Source: Myxococcales bacterium
GTDB taxonomy: Bacteria > Myxococcota_A > Polyangia > Polyangiales > Ga0077539
Reading direction: 5' to 3'
Length of the DNA: 64,000 bases
Assembly (NCBI GenBank): GCA_030652255.1
Contig: JAUSAZ010000004.1
Span: 17,655-81,654, forward strand
Shown: positions 36,818-45,624 of the stretch, one piece after another
How positions within the stretch are numbered: the first letter of the stretch is position 1
How the letters are laid out: each line of letters opens with the position of its first letter
Program-made: the position numbers and the translations under genes
The notes under the pieces: model-generated
The model's input: only the letters and a program-made list of their open reading frames with translations
Told to the model about the DNA's origin: nothing
Databases searched by the model: none

Positions 36818-37442
36818 CGGCGGCCTCCGGCTTCAGGCGCTCGCCGCAGCGCTTGCAGAACACCGCGTCGTCGTCGTTGGCCGTCGCGCACTTCGGGCAG
36901 TCGACGCCTACGGTGGCCGGGGCGGCGGCGGCGGTGACCGGCCCGGTCGAGCCCTCCGCGGGCACATCGACCGCGGTCGCCGTCTCGGTCTCCTCAGCCC
37001 CTTCGGCGGCCGCCGTGAGCATCGCCTCGGCGCGCGCGCGCCACGGCCCGATGCCCTCGTCGATGGCTCGCATCGCGGCGCGGGCCTCCTCGCGGTATCG
37101 CGCCTCGAGGGCCTTGTGGTCGTCCTCGCCGATGCGCCCGATGGAGCGCTCGAACTCCAGGTCGCGCAGCGCCTGCAGCGCCGCCCGCTTGCGCGCGTCG
37201 AGGGCCGCGAGCGCCGCGCCGTCGTCGTCGCCGTCGTCCGCGTCGCCGGGCTGCGCCGGGTCGAGCACCAGCCGCAGGGTCTCCCAGAAGAGCAGCACCG
37301 CCCCGGAGAGCAGCGCGAAGGCGAACCACAGCACCACCGCCGGGGCGCCCTTCACCAGCCCGATGGGCACCGCCACCACCACCACGGTCGCCAGCGCGAT
37401 CAGCGCCACGTGCCGGGCCGCCATCTCCTGCGCGTCACTCAT
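36804..37442 (-). CDS. Membrane protein with C-terminal zinc ribbon
   Basis: 212 residues. Two N-terminal membrane helices (HVALIALATVVVVAVPIGLV and VLWFAFALLSGAVLLFW), an acidic linker, a coiled-coil-like helix (RKRAALQALRDLEFERSIG) and a C-terminal zinc ribbon CPKCATANDDDAVFCKRCGERL-type with two CxxC knuckles. The coiled helix plus membrane hairpin resembles the CcmI/CycH region that accompanies CcmH in cytochrome c maturation. It starts 8 bp before the end of the ccmF-ccmH fusion, so the two are coupled. Function within the heme-attachment machine is inferred. Confidence 0.72.
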   Translation of the reverse strand: MSDAQEMAARHVALIALATVVVVAVPIGLVKGAPAVVLWFAFALLSGAVLLFWETLRLVLDPAQPGDADDGDDDGAALAALDARKRAALQALRDLEFERSIGRIGEDDHKALEARYREEARAAMRAIDEGIGPWRARAEAMLTAAAEGAEETETATAVDVPAEGSTGPVTAAAAPATVGVDCPKCATANDDDAVFCKRCGERLKPEAADATT

Positions 37443-40110
37443 CGAGGCCCTTCAGTTCTTCGTTGATGCGGGCGTCGTACTCGCCCGCGGTCGTCGCTTC
37501 GGGCCGCTCCGCGGGCTTCGCGGGCGGCGTCACGGGCACCGGCTTTCGCGCCCAGCGGCGCACCAGGCGCACCCCCACCACACCCCCCGCCAGCATCGCC
37601 GCCACGGGGACGATGTACAGGGCCTTGTTGGCCCCGCGGTCGGGCGGCACCTCCAGCGACTCGCTGCCGTAGCGGGCCACGTAGTCGTCGATGATGGTGC
37701 GGACCTCGTCGCCGCGCTGGAGCCGCTCGCGGATGCGCTCTCGCTGCCCGTCGGCGAAGCCGCACGCGCAGGTGGAGAGCGACTCCCGGGGGCAGTCGCC
37801 GCACATGCACCGCAGCTGCTCGAACACCCGGCGCTCGGCGGGGGAGGCCTGCCGGGCGTTGGTCGAGGCGGTGGCCTGGTGGTTGTTCTGCGCGCTCGCC
37901 GGGAGGGCCGCGAGGGTTACCGCGCCGCCCGCGGCCAGGGTCACCACGAGGAGGGCGGCCTTTCCGGCGGGGGGCACCCGCCGCGGGGCGCTGGGGCGCG
38001 CGGCGCGGGCCGCGGCCTTCGAGGCCTCGGGCCACATCGCCACGATCACGCCCGCGATGAGGATCATCGCGCCCAGCCAGATCCAGAGGGTGAGCGGGTT
38101 CACGAAGGCCTTGAGGTGCGCCACGCGCGTCGTGGGGTCGACGCTGTTCATGGTGACGTAGAGGTCCTCGCTGAGGCGCGACACGATGCTCACCTCGCTG
38201 GTGGGCTGCTCGGGGCGCGCGGTGTAGTTGAAGCGCGCCGGGCGCATCCGCGCGAAGAAGGTTCCGCCGCGGGTCACGGTGATGTTCGCCCGCGTCTGGC
38301 GCATCGTGATGTCGCGGATGAACTCGATGCCGTCATACCGCAGGGTGTAATCCCCGAGCCGGAAGCTCTCGCCCGGGTGCACCACGGCCTCGGCCTCCTG
38401 GCGGTAGGCCGCGCCCACCCAGCCGGCCATCATCACCACGAAGCCCAGGTGCGCGAGGTAGCCGCCGTAGCGTCGGCGGTTCTTGCCCACGAGGCGGGTG
38501 AGGGCGACCGGGGCCGACTCGCCCTTGGCGGCCATGCGCGCGCGGGTGCCGCGCCAGTACTCCTGGGCGAGGGCGGCGACGTTGAGGGCCACGAGGCCCG
38601 TGGCGACGGCGGGCAGGTGGCCGTCGAGCCAGGCGATGCTGCGCCCGACGTTGACGTGCCCGAGCGTGGCGCCGAACACCTTGATCGGGGTGACCACGTC
38701 GTAGATGGGGGGGATGTTCACCACCGCGGGGAAGCCCACCGCGCGGCCGAAGACGGCGTGCGCGAGGCCCGCGCCGACGCCCGCCACGAGGGGCCCGCGG
38801 AAGGCCTTGAGCAGCAGGTCGGGCGATCCCTTGCGCCACGGGGTGAGCACGCCGACGGCCATCACCAGGAGCAGGAGCACGGCCACCGGGGCGAGCCAGG
38901 CGTTGTAGAAGGTGGCGCCGACGGTGAGGCGCTCGTCCCAGAGCCACTCGGCGATCTTGGGCCAGGTGGTGGCCAGGGCGATGAACACGCAGATGCCCAG
39001 GAGCATCCAGTTGTTGGCGACGAACATCGCCTCGCGGGAGAGCAGCGCGTCGATCTCGGCGGCCTTGCGCAGCAGCGGCAGGCGCCAGATGACGAGCCCC
39101 GTGCAGAGCAGCACGAGGAAGCCCATGAACCACACGAAGTAGATGCCGATGCCGCTCTGGGCGAAGGAGTGCACGCTGGAGATGAGCCCCGAGCGCGTGA
39201 GGAAGGTGCCGAAGATCGTGAGGAAGAAGGTGAAGAGCAGCAGCCCGACGTTCCAGACCTTCAGGATGCCGCGGCGCTCCTGGATCATCACGGAGTGGAG
39301 GTAGGCGGTGAGGGTCCACCACGGGAGGCAGGCGGCGTTCTCGACCGGGTCCCACGCCCAGAAGCCGCCCCAGCCGAGCTCCTCGTAGGCCCAGAGCATC
39401 CCGAGCACGTTGCCGATGCTCAGGAACATCCACGCGAAGAGCACCCAGCGGCGCGCGGCGAGGGTCCACTCCTCGCCGAGGCGCCCGGTGACGAGTGCGG
39501 CGACGGCCCAGGCGAAGGGCACCGCGCACCCGACGAAGCCCACGTAGAGGGAGGGCGGGTGGATGACCATGTAGAAGTTCTGGAGCGAGGGGTTGAGCCC
39601 CTCGCCCTCGACCGGCGCGCCCACGAAGCTGGCGGAGAAGGGGTTGGCCGCCCAGGCCATGATCACCCCGAAGAAGACCACCACGCCCATGAGGGTGGCG
39701 ATGACCCAGGGCGCGAGCTCCTTGTGGCGCGCGCGCAGCGTCACCACGCACACGCTGGTGTAGAGCGAGAGCAGGAAGGTCCACCAGAGGAGCGAGCCGT
39801 CCTGGCCGCCCCAGAGCGCGGTGACCAGGTAGTGCAGCGGCATCGAGCGGTCGGAGTAGTGGGCGACGTACCGGATGCGGAAGTCGTGCGACAGGAAGCC
39901 GTAGAGCAGCAGCATCACGTCGAGGCCGATGAGGGCGCAGGTGCCGAGGGCCGACAGCCGGGCCGCGCGGAGCAGGCGCGGGGCGGCGCCGCCGCGGTCG
40001 GTGCCAGCGAGCACGGCGAGGCAGAGCGAGACCGCCGCGGTCACCAGGAACGCGTAGAGCACCCCCGTGCCAAAGGCCGGGATGCCCGCGTCATACGAAG
40101 GATGGTCCAT
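37435..40110 (-). CDS. ccmF: Cytochrome c maturation heme lyase: CcmF-CcmH fusion
   Basis: 891 residues from the ATG at 40110. Residues 1-about 700 are CcmF: many membrane helices, ALWGGQDGSLLWW, NFYMVIHPPSLYVGF with His184, and the WWD heme-binding motif WGGFWAWDPVENA at 247-259. After a helix and AQNN linker, residues about 750-840 are CcmH/CycL: LRCMCGDCPRESLSTCACG, then RERIRERLQRGDEV and YVARYGSESLEVPP, ending in another membrane helix. CcmF and CcmH normally act as separate subunits that reduce apocytochrome and attach heme; here they are one chain. The extra Cys pairs around the CxxC are unusual. It is first in an operon with two further membrane proteins. Confidence 0.9.
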   Translation of the reverse strand: MDHPSYDAGIPAFGTGVLYAFLVTAAVSLCLAVLAGTDRGGAAPRLLRAARLSALGTCALIGLDVMLLLYGFLSHDFRIRYVAHYSDRSMPLHYLVTALWGGQDGSLLWWTFLLSLYTSVCVVTLRARHKELAPWVIATLMGVVVFFGVIMAWAANPFSASFVGAPVEGEGLNPSLQNFYMVIHPPSLYVGFVGCAVPFAWAVAALVTGRLGEEWTLAARRWVLFAWMFLSIGNVLGMLWAYEELGWGGFWAWDPVENAACLPWWTLTAYLHSVMIQERRGILKVWNVGLLLFTFFLTIFGTFLTRSGLISSVHSFAQSGIGIYFVWFMGFLVLLCTGLVIWRLPLLRKAAEIDALLSREAMFVANNWMLLGICVFIALATTWPKIAEWLWDERLTVGATFYNAWLAPVAVLLLLVMAVGVLTPWRKGSPDLLLKAFRGPLVAGVGAGLAHAVFGRAVGFPAVVNIPPIYDVVTPIKVFGATLGHVNVGRSIAWLDGHLPAVATGLVALNVAALAQEYWRGTRARMAAKGESAPVALTRLVGKNRRRYGGYLAHLGFVVMMAGWVGAAYRQEAEAVVHPGESFRLGDYTLRYDGIEFIRDITMRQTRANITVTRGGTFFARMRPARFNYTARPEQPTSEVSIVSRLSEDLYVTMNSVDPTTRVAHLKAFVNPLTLWIWLGAMILIAGVIVAMWPEASKAAARAARPSAPRRVPPAGKAALLVVTLAAGGAVTLAALPASAQNNHQATASTNARQASPAERRVFEQLRCMCGDCPRESLSTCACGFADGQRERIRERLQRGDEVRTIIDDYVARYGSESLEVPPDRGANKALYIVPVAAMLAGGVVGVRLVRRWARKPVPVTPPAKPAERPEATTAGEYDARINEELKGLDE

Positions 40111-40120
40111 GTCGGGGCGA

Positions 40121-40149
40121 ACCGTAGTGGGCGCCCCCGGGGGGGTCAA
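40121..40149 (-). promoter_or_regulatory. Promoter of the ccmF-ccmH operon
   Basis: Minus strand: -35 TTGACC (plus 40144-40149), exactly 17 nt, -10 TACGGT (plus 40121-40126), 10 nt to the ATG at 40110. This is one of the best matches in the window and supports that start over an upstream ATG at about 40149. Confidence 0.6.
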
Positions 40150-40198
40150 TCGCCGCAGGGAAGATGGGCGCCGCGCCGTTGACCCGGCGGTGCGCTGA

Positions 40199-41050
40199 TC
40201 AGATGCGCGAGTCGAGCGTGGTGCCGAGCGAAACCGTCGTGAAGTGCAGCCAGTTGCTCTGGTAGCCGTCGCTGGTGTTGGTCGGGTCGCCCTGGCCGAC
40301 GGCGCCGCCGCCGAGGTAGCGCACGTTGATGAAGGCCTCGACGTGCGGGATCACCCGCCACCCGACGCGCACGCTGGCGTCGAGGATGGCCCCGGTGACC
40401 TCGTTGTCGCTGCCGTTGAGCACGGAGATGGGGGCGTAGAGGCCGTCGACCTCGAAGCCGAAGAACCCGCGGGTGGAGATCGGGAAGCGCCCGCGCGCCC
40501 GGAGCAGCGGCACCGGGCCCACGTCGTTGCGCTGGCGGTAGCTGCGCCCGTCGACGGACTCGAACTCGATGCTGGCGTTGCGGAGCTGGAGCCCGACGCC
40601 GAAGGCCAGCTCGCGGTCGGCCTCGGGCAGCACGTCGTAGGCCCACGCCCCGCGGAAGAACGGGAACCCATAGCGGAAGCGCACGGGGGTACCCGCGGCG
40701 AAGGCGGCGCCGTCGATGCGCAGGTCGCGCCCGAGCGTGGCCGACGAGTCGATCTGCAGGGGCTGGTAGAGGAAGGTGATGATGTGCCGGCGGCGCACGT
40801 CGAGCTCGATGGAGGCGCGCGCGAAGGTGTAGAGGTTGGTCTGCCCCCCGTCGTCGCGGTAGTCGATGCGGCTGCCGTCGCGACCGAACTGGATGAAGTG
40901 CGACGCCACGGCGAGGAAGCCGAGCTCGGCCTGGGCGCGCAGCCCGAACACCGGCTCCGCGGGGGCGACCGGCGGCGGCGCCTGGGCCGCGGCGAGGGAC
41001 CCCGAGAGGGCGAGCGACAGGGCGAGGGGGAGGGCATGCGGCTTCATCAT
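40199..41050 (-). CDS. Outer-membrane beta-barrel-like protein
   Basis: 283 residues from the ATG at 41050 (MMKPHALPLALSL). Signal peptide to about residue 23 (SGSLAAAQ). The rest alternates polar/hydrophobic strands (ARASIELDVRRRHIITFLYQPL, LAFGVGLQLRNASIEFES, AFINVRYLGGG) like an eight- to twelve-stranded barrel; the last strand ends in LDSRI rather than Phe. No catalytic motif was recognised. It lies 88 bp upstream of the ccmF operon on the same strand but has its own spacing. Confidence 0.68.
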   Translation of the reverse strand: MMKPHALPLALSLALSGSLAAAQAPPPVAPAEPVFGLRAQAELGFLAVASHFIQFGRDGSRIDYRDDGGQTNLYTFARASIELDVRRRHIITFLYQPLQIDSSATLGRDLRIDGAAFAAGTPVRFRYGFPFFRGAWAYDVLPEADRELAFGVGLQLRNASIEFESVDGRSYRQRNDVGPVPLLRARGRFPISTRGFFGFEVDGLYAPISVLNGSDNEVTGAILDASVRVGWRVIPHVEAFINVRYLGGGAVGQGDPTNTSDGYQSNWLHFTTVSLGTTLDSRI

Positions 41051-41105
41051 GACCGTGAGATGATCGAGCCCGGCCGTAGGTCTCGCCACTGTTTCGCGCG
41101 GCGGG

Positions 41106-41666
41106 TCAGCGCATGGCGCCGAGGGTGACGTCGGGGAAGAGGTCGCCGGCGCCGGGGCGGGTCTCGCGCACGGCGTCGATGGCGCGCACCAGCTCGCCGT
41201 AGGGCACCGCCCCGACGGCGCTCACCTGGAGGGTGCGCGGGCCGTGGAAGGCGCTGCTGGACGCATTGTCGGCGCGCAGGGTGCCGAGGCAGCGGGAGAG
41301 CGCCGCGGGGTCGTGGCGCCCGTCGCGCAGCGGGACCGTGAGGGCGCCGCGGGGGTTCATTCCGCGGCAGCCGGGGTCGACGAAGCCCGATGGGGTCGCG
41401 ACCACGTAGCCGCCGGGGGTGACGTGCACCGTGGCGAGCTCGACGCCGCGGGCGTGCCCGCAGCACATGGGCACCGCGGGGGTGATGCTCGCGGTGAACA
41501 GCGTCGCGGTGGTGGCCAGCACGAAGAGCAGGACGTTCATCACGATGTCGAGGAAGGGGACGACGTTGAGCTCGCCGACGTGCTCGCGCGCCGCGCGGCG
41601 CTCGTTGGCGCGCACGGCGCGGGCGATCTGGAGACGCTGCGACGCGCTCATGATGGCGGTGGTCAT
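41106..41666 (-). CDS. ExbD/TolR-family protein without an adjacent ExbB
   Basis: 186 residues. One N-terminal membrane helix with the family's polar entry ELNVVPFLDIVMNVLLFVLA, including the proton-relaying Asp in PFLD. The periplasmic domain ends VGAVPYGELVRAIDAVRE, as in ExbD/TolR. Three Cys cluster after the helix (MCCGH and a later Cys), which is less usual. A GGAGG lies about 14 nt before the ATG. ExbB/TolQ is not nearby, so the partner must be elsewhere. Confidence 0.82.
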   Translation of the reverse strand: MTTAIMSASQRLQIARAVRANERRAAREHVGELNVVPFLDIVMNVLLFVLATTATLFTASITPAVPMCCGHARGVELATVHVTPGGYVVATPSGFVDPGCRGMNPRGALTVPLRDGRHDPAALSRCLGTLRADNASSSAFHGPRTLQVSAVGAVPYGELVRAIDAVRETRPGAGDLFPDVTLGAMR

Positions 41667-41780
41667 GGGGATGGAGCCCTCCGGTGGGGGTGTGCGGCTC
41701 CCGTCGTGACAACGGCGAGGCGTCGGAGGTTCCCGCGGAGTGGATGGGGAATCGGCCCCGCAGAGGGGAGGGGGAGGGGC

Positions 41781-43553
41781 CTAGCGCGCGCGGCGGAAGG
41801 TGTACCGCGGCGCGATGGTGACCGTCGCGAGGGACTGCGTGCGCAGCCCCACGATGAGGTCGTCGCCGCGCACCTCGTAGTCGAGCATCGTGGGCGTCGT
41901 GGTCGCGGTGCCCGCGGTGCACTCGGTGGTCAGCGCGAGCGAGCTGCCGCTGGCGACGTAGGTGCTGCTGAAGTTCACCTGCGGGATGTCGCGCGCGAAG
42001 CGGTTGCCCGTGGTGAAGGCCAGCGAGAGCGAGCCCAGGAAGTCGGCGCGGAGGCGCCCCGCGGAGGTCCACGCCTGGCCGCGGCCGCCGACCGTCGAGG
42101 CCGCGGCGTCGACGGTGCCGATGGGGGTCATCGCCATGTTGATGATGTACTCGATGCTGGCGAGCTCCCAGCGGGCGTCGGGGATCTCTCCGCCCATGAG
42201 CGCGGGCGCCGCGCCCACGCGCACCGTACCCGCGGCGAGCGGCAGGGTGGTGGGCGCGTCGGCGGGCGAGCACATCCCCGGGCGGTACACGAGGTCACCC
42301 GGGGTCGCGGTGCTGAGCGGCTCGTTGCAGTACTCCGCGGTCGGCGGCGGGGTCACGTAGGTGAAGCCGAAGCACATCTCATCGCTGGTCGACGAGCCGT
42401 TGGTCACCGTGCGGCTGGTGGTGTTGTTGAACGTGCACGCCGTCTCGATGCGGTCGCCCGCCTGGAGGGTCATGGGCAGGTCGTAGAAGTACTGCGACTC
42501 GAACTGCCAGTTGGTGAGCGTGATGATGGGCATGCGCTGTCCGCCGCGGAGCAGCACCTGCTCGTACCCGCGACCGATCTCGTGCATGTGGGGCATCGAC
42601 GCGAGGATGCGCGTGCCCGGCGCGAGGGTGCAGGCGCTGGCGACGCGCTGCTCGCTGCGCGCGGGGATGGAGAAGCCCACCGGGCCGATGGCCACCATGC
42701 CGTACTCGGTGCCCGCGACCGGGCCGACCGAGAGGCGCACGCCCGAGCGATCGCGGATGTTCGGGAGGTTGCGCGAGTTGTTGTAGTGCAGCTGGAGGAT
42801 GTAGCGGTCCGCCGGGCGGAGGCGCAGGCCGCCGTCGGGGAACTGCAGCGCGTCCTCCCCGGGCGCCCAGGTGTACGTGTAGAGGGTCTCCGGCGGCGAG
42901 CCCGCGCACTCGTAGCTGGGCGCGAGGGCGGCGTCGCCGGTCGAGCGGAAGAGCACCGCGTGGTGCAGCACCTCCGGGTGGTCGAGCAGCACGTCGAAGC
43001 GGCGCACGAACTGGTCGGCGGCGACGACGTTGGTGAAGGTGAAGCACTGGTAGCGGTCGCTCACCATCGGCACGGCGAAGTTGTCGGCGCGCAGCTCGAT
43101 GGCGGTCGTCCCCGTCGGACGCTCCGCGGGCGGGCGGAAGAGCGGCGCGGTGGAGCGCAGGCGGGTGTCCTCGGTGAGGGTGACGGCGCCGCAGGAGGCC
43201 CACGAGGCGATGCGCTGCGAGTCGGCGAAGGTCGGGGCGGGGGTGCCCGCGGGGGGCATCGAGCCGTCGGCGATGCGGATGTGCGTGCGGTCGAGCGGGC
43301 GTCCGCCGGAGCGCGCGCGGGTGAGGAAGTCGTAGTCGAGGAGCGAATACGGAGCCCCGTAAGAGGGCGTCGCGCCGTGGCAGGCGCCGCACGCGCGCTC
43401 GACGGTGCCGCGCACCTCGGAGTCCCACTGCGCGCGGTCGGGCACGCACACCGGGCCGGCGTCGGGCGCCGCGGGCGTCGCGTCGCCGCAGCCCGCGGCC
43501 ATGGTCAGGAGTGCGCAGGCCGCCAGCAGGGATCTCGTCGCGTCACGCTTCAT
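41781..43553 (-). CDS. Heme-c containing type II copper monooxygenase (PHM/DBM-like) lipoprotein
   Basis: 590 residues from the ATG at 43553. Lipobox MAAGC (Cys22). An N-terminal cytochrome-c site reads ACGACHG (Cys55, Cys58, His59). The two-domain copper core follows with every expected ligand in order: HHAV (His197, His198), LQLHYNN (His256) for the first copper, SMPHMHEIGR (His322, His324) and SDEMCFGF (Met393) for the second. This matches peptidylglycine/dopamine monooxygenases, which hydroxylate C-H bonds with ascorbate. Here heme c may supply the electrons (inference). The substrate is unknown. It is divergent from rsmG by 135 bp. Confidence 0.88.
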   Translation of the reverse strand: MKRDATRSLLAACALLTMAAGCGDATPAAPDAGPVCVPDRAQWDSEVRGTVERACGACHGATPSYGAPYSLLDYDFLTRARSGGRPLDRTHIRIADGSMPPAGTPAPTFADSQRIASWASCGAVTLTEDTRLRSTAPLFRPPAERPTGTTAIELRADNFAVPMVSDRYQCFTFTNVVAADQFVRRFDVLLDHPEVLHHAVLFRSTGDAALAPSYECAGSPPETLYTYTWAPGEDALQFPDGGLRLRPADRYILQLHYNNSRNLPNIRDRSGVRLSVGPVAGTEYGMVAIGPVGFSIPARSEQRVASACTLAPGTRILASMPHMHEIGRGYEQVLLRGGQRMPIITLTNWQFESQYFYDLPMTLQAGDRIETACTFNNTTSRTVTNGSSTSDEMCFGFTYVTPPPTAEYCNEPLSTATPGDLVYRPGMCSPADAPTTLPLAAGTVRVGAAPALMGGEIPDARWELASIEYIINMAMTPIGTVDAAASTVGGRGQAWTSAGRLRADFLGSLSLAFTTGNRFARDIPQVNFSSTYVASGSSLALTTECTAGTATTTPTMLDYEVRGDDLIVGLRTQSLATVTIAPRYTFRRAR

Positions 43554-43670
43554 GGACCGCGAGTATGCACGGGCGATCGCGGAAATCTTTCGCGCCGTGA
43601 CGACGCCCCGTGTGGAAGATTCGCCGCAACGACCACCGTCGTGCTGGCGCTCGCGGGCGCTCCCTTCGGG

Positions 43671-43676
43671 TATGGT
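43671..43676 (+). promoter_or_regulatory. Candidate -10 box (TATGGT) for rsmG
   Basis: TATGGT lies 12 nt before the ATG at 43689. No good -35 was found at 17-18 nt. Confidence 0.3.
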
Positions 43677-43688
43677 GCGCGCCCCGTC

Positions 43689-44408
43689 ATGACCCACAAG
43701 CCACGCGAAGCGATCCCCCTGCCCGACCCGACGCCACTCGTTCCGCCGGACGACCTCGCCGAGCGCCTCGCGGCCCTCGGGGTCACGCTCGAGCCGGCCG
43801 CGGTCGCGCGCCTCGGCGACTACCTCGCCCGCCTGCTCGCGATGAACGAGCACATGAACCTGACGGCCATCAAGGACCCGGCGGAGGCCTGGACGCGCCA
43901 CGCCCTCGACGCCCTCACCCTGGTGCCCCTGCTCGCGGACCTGAAGTCCGGCGCGCGGGTGGTCGACGTGGGCTCCGGGGGCGGGGTGCCGGCGATCCCG
44001 CTGGGCCTCGCGCGGCCCGACCTGCGGCTGACGCTCATCGACGCCACCCAGAAGAAGGCCGCCTTCCTCACGGCGGTGGCGAAGGCGCTGGGGATGTCGA
44101 ACGTGACCGTGCGCGCGCAGCGTGCCGAGCTCGTGGGCATGGCCGAGCTGCGCGGGGTCTTCGACGTGGCGACGGCGCGCGCGGTGGGCCGCATCGCCAT
44201 GCTCGCGCCGCTGATGGCGCCGCTGGTGAAGCCCAACGGCCGGGTGCTGATGATCAAGGGACAGCGCGCCGACGAGGAGCTCGAGGAGGCCACGCTGGTG
44301 CTGGCCGAGGCCAACTGCACCCACGAGCGCACCGTCGAGACCCCCACCGGGCGCATCGTGGTGCTGCGCGTCGGCCCCGCGCAGCCCCGGGCGCCGAAGC
44401 GGCGGTAG
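43689..44408 (+). CDS. rsmG: 16S rRNA (guanine527-N7) methyltransferase
   Basis: 239 residues from the ATG at 43689. RsmG/GidB features are all present: LLAMNEHMNLTAIKDP (about 49-64), RHALDAL, and the SAM-binding VVDVGSGGGVPAIPL (91-105). LTLIDATQKKAAFL follows as the acidic SAM loop, and TARAVG and VLMIKGQ near the C-terminus. It methylates G527 of 16S rRNA in the decoding region. It stands apart from any gidA/mnmG or parAB genes, which often neighbour it, at least inside this window. The next gene is convergent with a 3-bp gap. Confidence 0.95.
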   Translation: MTHKPREAIPLPDPTPLVPPDDLAERLAALGVTLEPAAVARLGDYLARLLAMNEHMNLTAIKDPAEAWTRHALDALTLVPLLADLKSGARVVDVGSGGGVPAIPLGLARPDLRLTLIDATQKKAAFLTAVAKALGMSNVTVRAQRAELVGMAELRGVFDVATARAVGRIAMLAPLMAPLVKPNGRVLMIKGQRADEELEEATLVLAEANCTHERTVETPTGRIVVLRVGPAQPRAPKRR

Positions 44409-44411
44409 CGG

Positions 44412-45620
44412 TCAGGTCCAGCCCCGGCCGCGCTCGACGGCGGCCGCGGCGCGCTCGATGGTGGCCTCGTCGAGGGTGCCGTCGCCCGCCCGCTCGAGCG
44501 CCGCGCGCATCTCCGGGCTCGCGCAGCCCTCCGCCGCCACGCGGATGCGCGTCGCGCCCTCGTCGCCGTCGAGCGAGCGCAGGGCCATCGCCGCCGCGAT
44601 GCGGTGCTCGAAGGGCGAGCGCACGTCGTCGAGCAGCGCCTCGGCCTCGCGCCGAGAGAGCCCCACGTCGCGGTAGCCCTTCGTCGGGTCGACCACCCGC
44701 GCCACCTCCGCCTGCCACTGCGCCACCGGGCGCCCGCGCCGCTCCAGGATCACCGCCCGCGCCATCAGCGCCTCGTGCTCGGCGTTGGCCGCGAGGGCGC
44801 CGTTGACCCGGTGCTGCAGCGCCGCGAGGAGCTCCGGGCGCTTGGAGACGGCGCTGTTCCAGATGACCTCGGTGTGGCCGTCGCGGTAGTAGAGCATCGG
44901 GTCGCCGCCGTTCTCCCCGACGCCGCTGAGCTCGGCGAAGGGCACGAAGCGGGTCTTGAAGGCGCCGCGCAGGGTGATGCCGTCGGTGCCCACGCGAAGC
45001 TCGATGGGGCGGGTGCTCACCACCCCCATCGATCCGAAGATCAACGCCAGCGGCCCCGCCAGGATCATGGCGATGGGCAGGCCCGTCGCGACCAGCAGCA
45101 GCCCCAGGTAGAAGCCGATGTAGCTCCCGAGGGCCACGCCGCCGAGGCCCCCGAGGGCCTGCTTGAGCAGCGCCCGCGCGGGGAAGCGAAGGGCACGGCG
45201 CCCGGCGTCGAGGCCCACCCGGTCGAGCAGGGCGTCGGCCTCTTCCATGGAGTCGACCGCGGCGTCGAGCACCGTGCCGCCGCGCAGCGTGAACTGCACC
45301 CGCGGGGGGTCGCCCGGGATGGCCATCATCTCGGCGATGTCGCCGCGCTCGAAGCGCATCGCGCGCGCCCCCTCGCCGATGGTGACGCCGCGGTCGTCGA
45401 CGGACATCGGGCCGTCGAGCACGCGCCCCGCCCAGAGCCACGACGCGAGCCCGAGCAGCATCGCCACGACGGGGACGAGCACCACCTGGGCGACCCCGGC
45501 GATGGCGATGGCCGCGGCGAACACCGCCGTCGCGCCGACCCCCTTCGCGAGCTGCACCCGGCGCACCGAGACGCGCGTGCCCGGCACCGTCAGCGGGGGT
45601 ACGGGCGCTGGCGTGTCCAT
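44412..45620 (-). CDS. PH-like membrane protein of unknown function
   Basis: 402 residues. Two membrane regions (GATAVFAAAIAIAGVAQVV plus VPVVAMLLGLASWLW, and GSYIGFYLGLLLVATGLPIA). Between them is a bacterial PH-like strand pattern (MSVDDRGVTIGEGARAMRFERGDIAEM is its start region), repeated after the second membrane block (IELRVGTDGITLRGAFKTRF). A charged helical C-terminus follows. It starts 4 bp after the PP2C-like gene stop, so the two form an operon. No enzymatic motif was seen. Confidence 0.65.
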   Translation of the reverse strand: MDTPAPVPPLTVPGTRVSVRRVQLAKGVGATAVFAAAIAIAGVAQVVLVPVVAMLLGLASWLWAGRVLDGPMSVDDRGVTIGEGARAMRFERGDIAEMMAIPGDPPRVQFTLRGGTVLDAAVDSMEEADALLDRVGLDAGRRALRFPARALLKQALGGLGGVALGSYIGFYLGLLLVATGLPIAMILAGPLALIFGSMGVVSTRPIELRVGTDGITLRGAFKTRFVPFAELSGVGENGGDPMLYYRDGHTEVIWNSAVSKRPELLAALQHRVNGALAANAEHEALMARAVILERRGRPVAQWQAEVARVVDPTKGYRDVGLSRREAEALLDDVRSPFEHRIAAAMALRSLDGDEGATRIRVAAEGCASPEMRAALERAGDGTLDEATIERAAAAVERGRGWT

Positions 45621-45624
45621 CGGG

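Noticed and set aside
36853..40182. Plus-strand frame of about 1100 codons opposite the ccmF operon
   Set aside because: It mirrors ccmF-ccmH on the other strand, has low-complexity composition and no motif or RBS.
41244..43688. Plus-strand frame upstream of rsmG
   Set aside because: It is the mirror of the copper monooxygenase and ExbD genes; rsmG family similarity begins only at 43689.
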